A DNA stretch of 64,000 nt from Helicobacter saguini (GTDB lineage: Bacteria > Campylobacterota > Campylobacteria > Campylobacterales > Helicobacteraceae), in assembly GCF_000762875.2 (NCBI RefSeq), contig NZ_JRMP02000009.1:40041-104040 (forward strand), read 5' to 3'. Within the stretch, counting starts at the first letter, position 1. Every line of letters begins with the position of its first letter. A program made the translations under genes and the position numbers. The notes under the pieces are model-generated. The model was not told where the DNA came from and ran no database searches. It was given only the letters and a program-made list of their open reading frames with translations. Shown piece after piece: positions 44,605 through 52,783 of this stretch.

Positions 44605-44877
44605 ATGATGATTTTAAATGCTATAGGGCAGATTTTAGGTTGGCTTATTACGATATATTGTTGGGTGATTTTTGCAGGAGCTATTTTATCTTTAGCTCGT
44701 GCGGACCCATATTCACAGCTTATGCAGATTCTAAATAGACTTACATATCCATCATATAATCTTGTGAAAAGATTTATTAAGACTGAATTTAATGGTTTGG
44801 AATTTGCTCCATTAATCGTAATTGTGATTTTGCAGTTTATTAATCTTACTCTTGTTAGATTTCTTATTGAGCTTTAA
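44605..44877 (+). CDS. YggT-family membrane protein
   Basis: 90 residues with two or three hydrophobic segments and the YggT pattern (ILSLARADPYSQLMQILNRLTYPSYNLVKRFI). The family is widespread and linked in other bacteria with cell shape, cell division or osmotic tolerance. AATAAGGA precedes the ATG. The C-methyltransferase gene starts 13 bases after its stop. Confidence 0.85.
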   Translation: MMILNAIGQILGWLITIYCWVIFAGAILSLARADPYSQLMQILNRLTYPSYNLVKRFIKTEFNGLEFAPLIVIVILQFINLTLVRFLIEL

Positions 44878-44889
44878 AAGGCATTTTGT

Positions 44890-45965
44890 ATGCAAAAGAT
44901 TCTATACACAAGAAAAAATACGCCGGTGTTTGCGGCGGTGCTTTATGATAGCATTGATGAAGCTAGTAAGGCAAAAGTGGGCGATATGCAAATAGTGCAA
45001 GATAGGGAAAGTGGCGTGGTTTTTAATGCTGCGTTTAGGCAAGAAAATGTGGAATATAAAGTCGCAAATTATGACGCTGGAAAGCAGAGTAGTGGGGTTT
45101 TTAAAAATGTGCTAAGTGAGATTTTAGAGATTATAAAAAGGCATTTTAAGGGCAAAAAGATTCTAGAAATAGGCTGTGGCGATGGCTATTTTTTGGAGAT
45201 TTTAGAGCAAAATAGCTTTGATATTAAAGGGATGGACCCTAGCTTTGTTGGGGAAAATCCGCTTATTTCAAAAGAATATTTTACAAAAGATTCTAAAGAA
45301 AAGTTTGAATGTGTGATTTTACGGCATGTTTTGGAGCATATTAAGGATTATTATGGCTTTTTGTGCGATATTGCAGCGGCAAATAATAATCAAGGTTTGG
45401 TTTATATCGAAGTGCCAAATTTAGATTTTAGTAATAATCATTTTGGGGCTATTGATTTTTATTATGAACATGTAAATTATTTTAGATTAGAAAATTTGGA
45501 ATCTTTATTTGATAAAGTTATAGAATCTGGATATATCTTTGGTGGGGAATATATTTATATTGTAGCTAATTTAGATTCTATAAAAAAGCCTAGATTTAAA
45601 AGTGAATTTATAATAAACACAAAAATAGATTCTAATATCGCTATGTTAGCAGAAAAAATAAAAAAAACAAATACTTCAGTGCTATGGGGGGGGGGGGGTT
45701 AAGGGGTAGCACATTTGCTATTATAATGGATAAAATGAATGCTAAAATTTCGCATTTTGTAGATATTAATCCTTTAAAAGAAAATAAATTTATCCCGCTA
45801 ATCTCACGCAAAATAGGCACTAAAGAATATGGCAAGATAGAATCTTATGAAAGCATAAAAGACAAACTAGATAAAGATTCACTAATTATCATTTTAAATC
45901 CAGCCTATAAAGATGAAATTATAAAAATTACACATAATAAACATAAATATATTTGCTTAAGCTAG
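44890..45965 (+). CDS. Phase-variable sugar C-methyltransferase, frameshifted OFF
   Basis: Its first part is a class I SAM-dependent methyltransferase (KKILEIGCGDGYFLEIL as motif I, then RHVLEHIKDYYGFL), and the end (FVDINPLKENKFIPL) is the C-terminal domain of NDP-sugar C-methyltransferases. These join at a conserved W-G-x-G-G-x-G loop, here encoded by a run of 13 G. With 13 G the frame stops at 45702 after WGGGG. With 11 or 14 G it reads on through LRGSTFAIIMDK to 45965; 11 G gives the canonical loop length. It probably methylates a keto-sugar nucleotide made by the next gene product. Currently OFF. Confidence 0.85.
45686..45698 (+). repeat. G13 phase switch in the C-methyltransferase
   Basis: 13 G encoding the Gly loop. 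The full-length frame needs 11 or 14 G. Confidence 0.9.
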
Positions 45966-45976
45966 GTTATTTTTGA

Positions 45977-45982
45977 TATAAT
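45977..45982 (+). promoter_or_regulatory. Probable -10 box of rfbG
   Basis: TATAAT in TTTTGATATAAT, 52 bases before the rfbG ATG. It could keep downstream genes expressed when the methyltransferase is OFF. Confidence 0.5.
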
Positions 45983-46033
45983 CTTTAGTTTTTTAGACGA
46001 TATAGAATCTACTTTATTATCTTTGGAATGTAA

Positions 46034-47581
46034 ATGAATTTTTTGGATAGTTATAGAAATAAAAAAGTGTTTGTTACTGGGCATAGTGGCTTTAAGGGCT
46101 CTTGGCTATCTTTGTGGCTATGTATGCTTAATGCAAAAGTTAGCGGATATGCCCTAAATGCGTGCTGTGGGATTAAAACACATAATTTAGATTCTATAAA
46201 ATCTAAGAAAAATGCTCACAAAATAGATTCTATAGAATCTAAACGATATTATAAGCAAGAGAGAAAAAATAAAATAGATTCTATAGAATCTAAAATATAT
46301 AAAAAAAGCACTAATGCCAAACTAGATTCTATAAATATAGAAAATATAGAATCTAATAACTTCCATTACAAATTATTACTAGATTCAAAACTTTTAGCAT
46401 TTGAAAATGATATTTGCGGGGATATTAATGATTATGAAAGTTTAGAATCTAGCCTGTTAGAATCTAAGCCTGATATTATTTTTCATTTAGCCGCACAGCC
46501 CCTTGTGCGTGAGAGTTATAATAATCCAGCCTACACGTTTAATACAAATGCGTTGGGCTCTCTTAATATCCTTGATATTGTGCGAAAACATCATAAAAAG
46601 GGCTTAAAAAACCTTAAAGCTATTGTAATGATAACAACTGATAAGGTATATGAAAATAAAGAGTGGCTATGGGCTTACCGCGAAAATGATGGGCTTGGCG
46701 GATATGATACTTATAGCGCTAGTAAGGCTTGTGCGGAGATTATTATAAGCTCAATGCGAAATAGCTTTTTTAATGTGCGTGATTTTGGCGTTAATCATAA
46801 TGTGCTAATAGCAAGTGTGCGTGCTGGGAATGTGATAGGCGGGGGCGATTTTAGTAAGGATAGGCTTTTGCCTGATTTAGTGCGTGGGATGTTTTTAGAT
46901 TCTATAAAACAAGATTCTATAGAATCTAAAACAACTATTATTAGAAACCCGGATGCAACTCGTCCTTGGCAGCACGTCTTAGAAGCACTGCGTGGATATT
47001 TAATGCTAGGGGCTAAATTACTTAATAAACAAAAAGATTTTGCCACTTGCTTTAATATCGGTCCAAATATAGAATCTAATAAAAGGGTAGGGCAGGTCGT
47101 GCGTGATTGTGCTAATGTGTGGAGCAATATTTCTTACAAAATAGATTCTATAGAATCTAAAAAACATGAAGCCACACTCTTAATGCTAGATAGCACAAAG
47201 GCACGGAGTATGCTAGGATATACGCCTATTTTTAACTACGAAGATTCTATAAAAAATAGCATTTTATGGTATAAAAGCTTATTTGAAGATTCTAAGATTC
47301 TAAGTAAGATTCAAATAGAATCTTATATGAAATTAATACTAGATTCTAACACTCTACGGGGGGGGGGGGGAAATAGACTACCTAATTATTCTCTCTCTTA
47401 CGCTTTCTTACAAACTTTTTATAAACTTTATATTTTACAACTATCAACGTATAGATTACCACGTCACACTCGCAATGACGGCTTTGCTAACACTTGCAAT
47501 GACAAAAAAAATCAAATTACAGAATCTAGATTCTATATCCCTACAAATCTTACAAATCAAATCTTAAAAAGGACAGCATAA
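46034..47581 (+). CDS. rfbG: CDP-glucose 4,6-dehydratase with a phase-variable C-terminal tail
   Basis: An extended SDR making CDP-4-keto-6-deoxyglucose for dideoxy or branched sugars. VFVTGHSGFKGSWLSLWL is the NAD loop with the RfbG-specific KGSWL; LAAQPLVRESY, ITTDKVYENKEW, YSASKACAE (catalytic Tyr-x-x-x-Lys) and RNPDATRPWQHVLE follow. An octamer-built insert splits the early domain (about residues 45-115). The normal protein should end near residue 440. A run of 13 G at 47358-47370 then adds about 70 residues of repeat-derived tail that finishes exactly at the next ATG (TAATG). Other tract lengths end after two to four residues or at 47567. No rfbF is adjacent. Confidence 0.9.
   Translation: MNFLDSYRNKKVFVTGHSGFKGSWLSLWLCMLNAKVSGYALNACCGIKTHNLDSIKSKKNAHKIDSIESKRYYKQERKNKIDSIESKIYKKSTNAKLDSINIENIESNNFHYKLLLDSKLLAFENDICGDINDYESLESSLLESKPDIIFHLAAQPLVRESYNNPAYTFNTNALGSLNILDIVRKHHKKGLKNLKAIVMITTDKVYENKEWLWAYRENDGLGGYDTYSASKACAEIIISSMRNSFFNVRDFGVNHNVLIASVRAGNVIGGGDFSKDRLLPDLVRGMFLDSIKQDSIESKTTIIRNPDATRPWQHVLEALRGYLMLGAKLLNKQKDFATCFNIGPNIESNKRVGQVVRDCANVWSNISYKIDSIESKKHEATLLMLDSTKARSMLGYTPIFNYEDSIKNSILWYKSLFEDSKILSKIQIESYMKLILDSNTLRGGGGNRLPNYSLSYAFLQTFYKLYILQLSTYRLPRHTRNDGFANTCNDKKNQITESRFYIPTNLTNQILKRTA
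47358..47370 (+). repeat. G13 tract at the 3' end of rfbG
   Basis: With 13 G the tail reads to 47581, with 14 G it stops at once (AAA TAG), and with 12 G it reads to 47567. Catalytic parts are unaffected. Confidence 0.9.
47462..47503. repeat. Partial REP-like element inside the rfbG tail
   Basis: Two copies of GCAATGAC (47472-47479 and 47496-47503) belong to the dispersed GTCATTGC-type palindrome. Confidence 0.6.
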
Positions 47582-48762
47582 TGGAAATACTAAGAGCAAA
47601 AACAAAAGAGCTATTTAAAACAAAGCTAACAAAAGAGCAAGAAGCAAACTCCGCTTTAAACATAGCCGAGATAGAATCTGGTGCTACGATTTTAAAAAGC
47701 TACCCACGCAGAATCGTGCTTGAGATGACAAGTGCATGTAATATCAAGTGCATATTTTGCGGACGCGATGAAGCCGAGTTTAATCAAACGTATTTAAAGC
47801 TAGATGTGCTAGATAAGCTAGAAAATGTGCTAAAAGTGTGCGAAGAAGTAACCCTTTTTGGCTGGGGTGAGCCTACGATAAATCCTAACTTTAGCAAGTT
47901 TTTAGAGCGGCTAAATAAGACAAATGTTAGAAAATATTTTGTTAGCAATGGCACAAGGTTAAATCATTTTGTAGATGATATTTTTAGACATAAGGTTGAT
48001 ATTATAGCAGTAAGCCTTGATGGTCCTAGTGGCAGTGTAAATGATAATATACGCGTTGGTGCAAAGTTTGATAGAGTGATAGAAAATATTAAGGCTATTC
48101 AGGCTCGTAAAAAAGAGCTAGGTGTAGATTTCCCTTATATGAATTTTGTCTTTGTCGCTATGGAGCGAAATATTAGAGAGCTGCCAAAAATGGTAAAGTT
48201 AGCACATTCTTTAAATATGCAAGAAGTAAAAGTCGTGTTTTTAACGGCATTTAGCCAAGATATGCTTAAGGAAGTGCTATATAATAAGCAAGATTTAATA
48301 AGACAGGTTTTTAATGATACGATAAAAGTCGCAGTAGATTTAGGGATAAAACTAAAGCTACCATATATTCAAGGGGAAGATATAGCAGGAGATAAGTATC
48401 ATAAGGATTGTTTTACCCCTTGGCGAGACTTTTTTATAGGCAGTGATGATAGCATTCGCCCATGTCAAAGCACAAGTTTGAAATTAGCAAAATTTAGCGA
48501 TTATGAGAAATTTGAAGATGTGTGGAATAATGAAGCCTTTCAAAAGATACGAAAAGAAGTAAATATGAATGTGGCAAGTAATGGATACTCTATGCCTATT
48601 CAATGCAAATTATGCTATCAAAGCTCACATGCAAATTGGAATAGAAAAGAGAGCTTTATACAAGTAGGACAAGCCTTTGCCCCAGACTGGGAATCTATGA
48701 AAAAAGATTCTAAAAAAGTGGCAACTATTGATACGGGGGGGGGGGGGGGTAACACACTCTAA
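47581..48762 (+). CDS. Radical SAM / SPASM enzyme of a sugar cluster
   Basis: 393 residues. The cluster-binding CNIKCIFC (Cys-x-x-x-Cys-x-x-Cys) follows RRIVLEMTSA; GWGEPTINP and VSLDGPSG are further barrel motifs. A C-terminal SPASM-like cysteine set is seen in KDCFTPW, IRPCQS and QCKLCYQS. Such enzymes act on sugars, peptides or lipids by radical chemistry; in this cluster a nucleotide-sugar or glycan substrate is likely, but the reaction cannot be told. The ATG overlaps the long-tail stop of rfbG. A run of 15 G lies just before the stop and changes only the last few residues, or adds a 36-residue tail. Confidence 0.85.
   Translation: MEILRAKTKELFKTKLTKEQEANSALNIAEIESGATILKSYPRRIVLEMTSACNIKCIFCGRDEAEFNQTYLKLDVLDKLENVLKVCEEVTLFGWGEPTINPNFSKFLERLNKTNVRKYFVSNGTRLNHFVDDIFRHKVDIIAVSLDGPSGSVNDNIRVGAKFDRVIENIKAIQARKKELGVDFPYMNFVFVAMERNIRELPKMVKLAHSLNMQEVKVVFLTAFSQDMLKEVLYNKQDLIRQVFNDTIKVAVDLGIKLKLPYIQGEDIAGDKYHKDCFTPWRDFFIGSDDSIRPCQSTSLKLAKFSDYEKFEDVWNNEAFQKIRKEVNMNVASNGYSMPIQCKLCYQSSHANWNRKESFIQVGQAFAPDWESMKKDSKKVATIDTGGGGGNTL
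48735..48749 (+). repeat. G15 tract at the 3' end of the radical SAM gene
   Basis: 15 G: stop at 48762. 14 G: read-through of about 36 codons to a TGA that overlaps the next gene's ATG (ATGA at 48859). 13 or 16 G: immediate TAA. Confidence 0.9.
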
Positions 48763-48858
48763 TTATCTCCTTTTTATCGCCCTTTTAGAATCTAGATTCT
48801 ATATTTTCTTTTTACTACTTAGAATCTTTTATGCTACACGTAAAAAAGGGGGTGTAGC

Positions 48859-49962
48859 ATGAAATTAGATTCTATAAACCCTATACTTAAAAACGATTTA
48901 GAACATATTTTTAACTCGCTAAATACAATGCAAAAAAACGCCTTTAAAGATAGCACGATTTTAATGACAGGCGCGGCTGGATTTTTAGGCTTTGAAATGC
49001 TGCATTTTTTTAGCTTTTATGCTAACACTTTAGGTATTAAAAAAATTATAGCACTTGATAATTTTATGCTAAGACAGCCGCAGTGGTTGCAGAATCTAAA
49101 AAATGTTGAAATTTATAAATTTGATATTATAAAAGATAAACTAGATTCTATAAATAACGCAAAAGAAGCAAATTTTATAATACACGCTGCAAGTATTGCA
49201 AGTCCAAGTTTTTATCGCTCTTATCCTATTGAGACGTTGGATGCAAATATTTGGGGCTTAAGGGCGTTGCTTGATTTTTATGTGGATAAGGGAATTAAGG
49301 GCTTTTTATTTTTTTCTAGCAGTGAGATTTATGGTGACCCAGATTCTAAGTTTATCCCTACAAGTGAAGAGTATCGCGGAAATGTCGCTTGTATAGGACC
49401 ACGTGCGTGTTATGATGAATCTAAGCGATTTGGTGAGACGATGTGCTATCTTTACGCACAAAAATATAATATGCCACTTACAATAGTGCGTCCGTTTAAT
49501 AATTATGGCTTAGGAATGAATTTGCAAGATAAACGCGTCCCGGCGGATTTTGCAAATGCGTGCGTTACAAAAAGTGACATTAATATACTAAGCGATGGTA
49601 GCCCAAAACGCACATTTTGCTATATCGCTGATGCTATTAGCGGCTATATAAAAGCCTTAAGTTATGGACGTTTTGACTACTTTAATATAGGTATAGACAC
49701 GCCAGAAATTAGCATTTTAGAATTAGCTCATATTTATGCTAAAAACGCTGAAAAGATTCTAAACTTTAAGCCAAAGATTAATTTTGCTAAATCAAGTGAT
49801 AAAAATTACTTAGTTGATAATCCAAATCGCCGCTGTCCTATCATTAAAAAAGCAAAAACTTTATTAGATTATAATCCACAGATTCTAGTAGAGCAGGGTG
49901 TTTCGCGATTTTTAGAGTATTTGAAATTAGATTCTATAGAATCTAAAGGGGGTGAAAAATGA
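48859..49962 (+). CDS. NAD-dependent SDR, UDP-glucuronate decarboxylase (UXS)-like
   Basis: 367 residues, extended SDR. ILMTGAAGFLGFEMLHFF is the dinucleotide loop, SSSEIYGDP the Ser strand, and GPRACYDESKRFGETMCY the catalytic Tyr-x-x-x-Lys in the form typical of UDP-xylose synthases and related decarboxylases. FCYIADAISGYIKAL is a family block. With the neighbouring UDP-glucose dehydrogenase it could make UDP-xylose or a UDP-4-keto-pentose from UDP-glucuronate. The stop overlaps the next start (ATGA). Substrate is inferred from context. Confidence 0.8.
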   Translation: MKLDSINPILKNDLEHIFNSLNTMQKNAFKDSTILMTGAAGFLGFEMLHFFSFYANTLGIKKIIALDNFMLRQPQWLQNLKNVEIYKFDIIKDKLDSINNAKEANFIIHAASIASPSFYRSYPIETLDANIWGLRALLDFYVDKGIKGFLFFSSSEIYGDPDSKFIPTSEEYRGNVACIGPRACYDESKRFGETMCYLYAQKYNMPLTIVRPFNNYGLGMNLQDKRVPADFANACVTKSDINILSDGSPKRTFCYIADAISGYIKALSYGRFDYFNIGIDTPEISILELAHIYAKNAEKILNFKPKINFAKSSDKNYLVDNPNRRCPIIKKAKTLLDYNPQILVEQGVSRFLEYLKLDSIESKGGEK

Positions 49963-51257
49963 CTCCCTTAAAAAATATAGAATCTAGTTTAAATATTGCT
50001 GTTTTTGGCTTAGGCTTTGTAGGGCTTACCACCGCTGTAGGCTTAGCTAATGCTGGAGTAAATCAAGGCTTTAAAGTAGTTGGCTATGAAATAGATTCTA
50101 AAAAGGCTTTGAATTTACAAAATGTTAAAATTCCTTTTTACGAAAAAGACTTAGAATCTGCTTTGAAAAAAGCTTTAAAAAATAATTTAATTATTACAGA
50201 TTCTATAACTTTAGCTTTAAAAAACGCTGAAATTATTATCTTTTGCATAGGCACACCGATGAGTAGTGATGGGAGTGCTAATTTAAGCTATATTTTGGAT
50301 GCTTTAAAATCCTGCATTGAAAATATTAAAATCACTGCAAAAAAGCCCATTTTTATGATTAAATCAACCATTCCGCCAAGTAGCAGTAGCGAAGTTTTCA
50401 TTCCCTTTATAGAATCTTTTAACCTTAAAAATGGAGCTGATTTTATCTTAGCTAATAATCCTGAGTTTTTACGCGAAGGCTTTGCATATAGCGATTTTAT
50501 GCAGCCAGATAGAATTGTAATCGGGCTAGATTCTATAGAATCTAAATCTAAACTAAAAAAACTCTACTCTCCATTTAACGCTCCACTGCATTTTGTAAGT
50601 CTTAACACTGCTGAGTTTATAAAATATCTAAGCAACACAACTTTAAGCCTAAATATTAGCTATGCAAATGAGATGAGTATAATCGCACAAAGCATAGGAA
50701 ATATCGATATTATAAAGGCTTTTAAGATTTTACATGATGATAAACGCTTTTGCATAGAATCTAAAAAGGCTGGTATAACTAGCTATCTTTACCCAGGGCT
50801 AGGTTTTGGCGGATACTGTTTACCAAAAGATACTTTAGCCCTTTATAAAAAGGCGAAAGATAAGGGCTATAACGCAGGGATTTTAGAGAATATTTTAAAG
50901 GTAAATGATGATATTTTACGCTTTTATGTGGATAAAATAAAAAGCGAGTGTGATTTAGATTCTAAAATAGGCATTTTAGGGCTAAGCTTTAAGCCAAGTA
51001 GCGATGATGTGCGTGATAGTAAAAGTGCTAGCCTTATAAAAGCCCTGCTAGATAGCGGTTTTAAAAATATACTAGCTTATGACCCACTTGCTAATGAAAT
51101 ATTTAAGGCGACTTATGATTATAAAATCAAATATGCTAAAAGTTTAGAATCTATTATGGAAAATAGCGAAGTTTTAGTCATTGCTACGGCGTGGAGTGAG
51201 TTTAAAAGCATTTTAGATTCTAAAAAACGCATTTATAACTTACGTTATATGTCCTAA
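49959..51257 (+). CDS. ugd: UDP-glucose/UDP-sugar 6-dehydrogenase
   Basis: 432 residues. NAD loop FGLGFVGLTTAVGLANAG, then CIGTPMSSDGSANLSYI, then the catalytic cysteine in PGLGFGGYCLPKDTLAL, and the C-terminal GLSFKPSSDDVRDSKS block. It oxidises a UDP-hexose to a UDP-uronic acid, feeding the SDR encoded just upstream. The exact sugar (glucose, GlcNAc or ManNAc) is not certain; the sequence style fits the UDP-glucose/GDP-mannose dehydrogenase family in general. Confidence 0.88.
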   Translation: MTPLKNIESSLNIAVFGLGFVGLTTAVGLANAGVNQGFKVVGYEIDSKKALNLQNVKIPFYEKDLESALKKALKNNLIITDSITLALKNAEIIIFCIGTPMSSDGSANLSYILDALKSCIENIKITAKKPIFMIKSTIPPSSSSEVFIPFIESFNLKNGADFILANNPEFLREGFAYSDFMQPDRIVIGLDSIESKSKLKKLYSPFNAPLHFVSLNTAEFIKYLSNTTLSLNISYANEMSIIAQSIGNIDIIKAFKILHDDKRFCIESKKAGITSYLYPGLGFGGYCLPKDTLALYKKAKDKGYNAGILENILKVNDDILRFYVDKIKSECDLDSKIGILGLSFKPSSDDVRDSKSASLIKALLDSGFKNILAYDPLANEIFKATYDYKIKYAKSLESIMENSEVLVIATAWSEFKSILDSKKRIYNLRYMS

Positions 51258-51282
51258 AAGCTACTTTTTACTAAAAGAATGC

Positions 51283-51288
51283 TATAAT
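51283..51288 (+). promoter_or_regulatory. Probable -10 box of clpS
   Basis: TATAAT 45 bases before the clpS ATG, marking the end of the sugar operon. Confidence 0.5.
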
Positions 51289-51332
51289 ATTAGCTTTTAT
51301 CTACAAAATTATCTACAAAATGGAGAGCTAAA

Positions 51333-51656
51333 ATGCCAAATAAATACACACAGCAAGGCGAGGGAAACTTTGAAGTAATGCCAGAAGTAGAGCTTGCCGA
51401 GCCAAAAATGCAAGAAATTATTATATTTAACGATGATTATACAAGTGTGAATTTTGTGATTGCCCTTTTAATGCGAGTGTTTGATAAGAGTATGACTGAT
51501 GCGCAAAATATTACGCAGTTTATCCACAATACAGGCGAGGGTAGCTGTGGAATCTATCCTTATGATATAGCCGAGCTAAAATACATTATGGCTCAAAACT
51601 TTATCCGCGATAATGGTATGCCCTTACGCATCGACATCCGCGATATCCATCCGTAG
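51333..51656 (+). CDS. clpS: ClpS adaptor protein
   Basis: 107 residues; the core IIIFNDDYTSVNFVIALLMRVF is the ClpS N-degron pocket, with the Asn-Asp-Asp that binds the substrate amino group. HNTGEGSCGIYPYDIAELK completes the fold. It delivers N-end-rule substrates to ClpA. clpA is not adjacent; xerH follows after 17 bases. Confidence 0.95.
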   Translation: MPNKYTQQGEGNFEVMPEVELAEPKMQEIIIFNDDYTSVNFVIALLMRVFDKSMTDAQNITQFIHNTGEGSCGIYPYDIAELKYIMAQNFIRDNGMPLRIDIRDIHP

Positions 51657-51673
51657 ATTTTAAAGACTGAAAT

Positions 51674-52756
51674 ATGTTTGACTTAAACAAAGATAATTTT
51701 GAAATGTCGCTAAAGTTTTGGCTGGAGCGCTTTTTTTACTCAAAATTTATGAATCTTAGCAGCCATCGCGTCAAAGATAAGGGCGAATTTGCCAAAATAA
51801 TTCAAGAAATCCAAAGTGGCGGTCGTCAAGATATACAAAATATAGAACTTATTTGCAAAAAAGCTAGGAAAGTTGGACTTTTGGGAATCAACACTTATGC
51901 TAGCCCACTTTTTAGCTTTTATGAGTATGCGATTAAGGCTGGATTCTATGATATGCGCGAGATTAGCATTGATAATGTGCAGGAGTTTCTTAGCATTTAT
52001 GGGGGGAATTTGAGCCTTGCTAGCATGCGAAATTATCGCATCGCACTAAATAATTTTTTTGGCTTTATAGAAAAAAATAACATCGTTGAGAGCGGGGCTT
52101 CACACATTTATAATATGGATATTCTAGCTGGGCAAAAAAGTTTCAAGCAGGACTTGCCAGAGTATTTGAAAGAGGATGAATTAGTGAGATTTTTAGACGC
52201 CCTAAAAGAGTATAACATCCCGCAAAATCGCGTAAATGAGCTTGTCAAAGTGCGAAATCAAATAATCATTCTTATGATAGCTTATAGTGGCGCGCGCGTA
52301 AGTGAGATTCTAAATCTAAACTATAAAGATGTAAGTTTAGAGAATAATTATTATATTTTGCGGCTGCATGGCAAGGGCAATAAAATGCGTGTGGTTTTTA
52401 TCGCGCAACATTTGATAGAATCTTATTTTAACGCGTGGCTAATGATGCGAGATTCTATAAATGGGGCTAGTGAAAATATGCCACTTTTCATTAATACAAA
52501 GTTTAAAGTGCCAACCCAGCCCTACATTTACATTATAATTGAGAATCTGCTTGCAAATATCGGCATTCGCAAGGCAAAAAATGGCGCGCACCTGCTTCGC
52601 CACAGCTTTGCCACACTGCTTTATACAAAAAGCAAGGATTTGGTTTTAGTCCAAGAGAGCTTAGGTCATGCAAGTATTGAGACAAGCCGCATCTACACGC
52701 ACTTTGATAGCGACAGGCTAAAGCATTCCGCAAATGTGATTGCTGGGATTAATTAA
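51674..52756 (+). CDS. xerH: Tyrosine recombinase XerH
   Basis: 360 residues, the length of the single-recombinase Xer system of Campylobacterota. Catalytic residues are visible: Arg in YSGARVSEI, Lys in LHGKGNKMR, His-x-x-Arg in HLLRHSFAT, His in LGHASIETS and Tyr in RIYTHF. It resolves chromosome dimers at a difH site. I could not identify that site in the window. It is cotranscribed with clpS by spacing. Confidence 0.93.
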   Translation: MFDLNKDNFEMSLKFWLERFFYSKFMNLSSHRVKDKGEFAKIIQEIQSGGRQDIQNIELICKKARKVGLLGINTYASPLFSFYEYAIKAGFYDMREISIDNVQEFLSIYGGNLSLASMRNYRIALNNFFGFIEKNNIVESGASHIYNMDILAGQKSFKQDLPEYLKEDELVRFLDALKEYNIPQNRVNELVKVRNQIIILMIAYSGARVSEILNLNYKDVSLENNYYILRLHGKGNKMRVVFIAQHLIESYFNAWLMMRDSINGASENMPLFINTKFKVPTQPYIYIIIENLLANIGIRKAKNGAHLLRHSFATLLYTKSKDLVLVQESLGHASIETSRIYTHFDSDRLKHSANVIAGIN

Positions 52757-52783
52757 AATATAGTTTGTATTAATAAGTTAAAT

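Noticed and set aside
44890..45965. Two separate genes, a methyltransferase and a small protein
   Set aside because: The second frame is the C-terminal domain of the same enzyme, joined at the conserved Gly loop that the G tract encodes.
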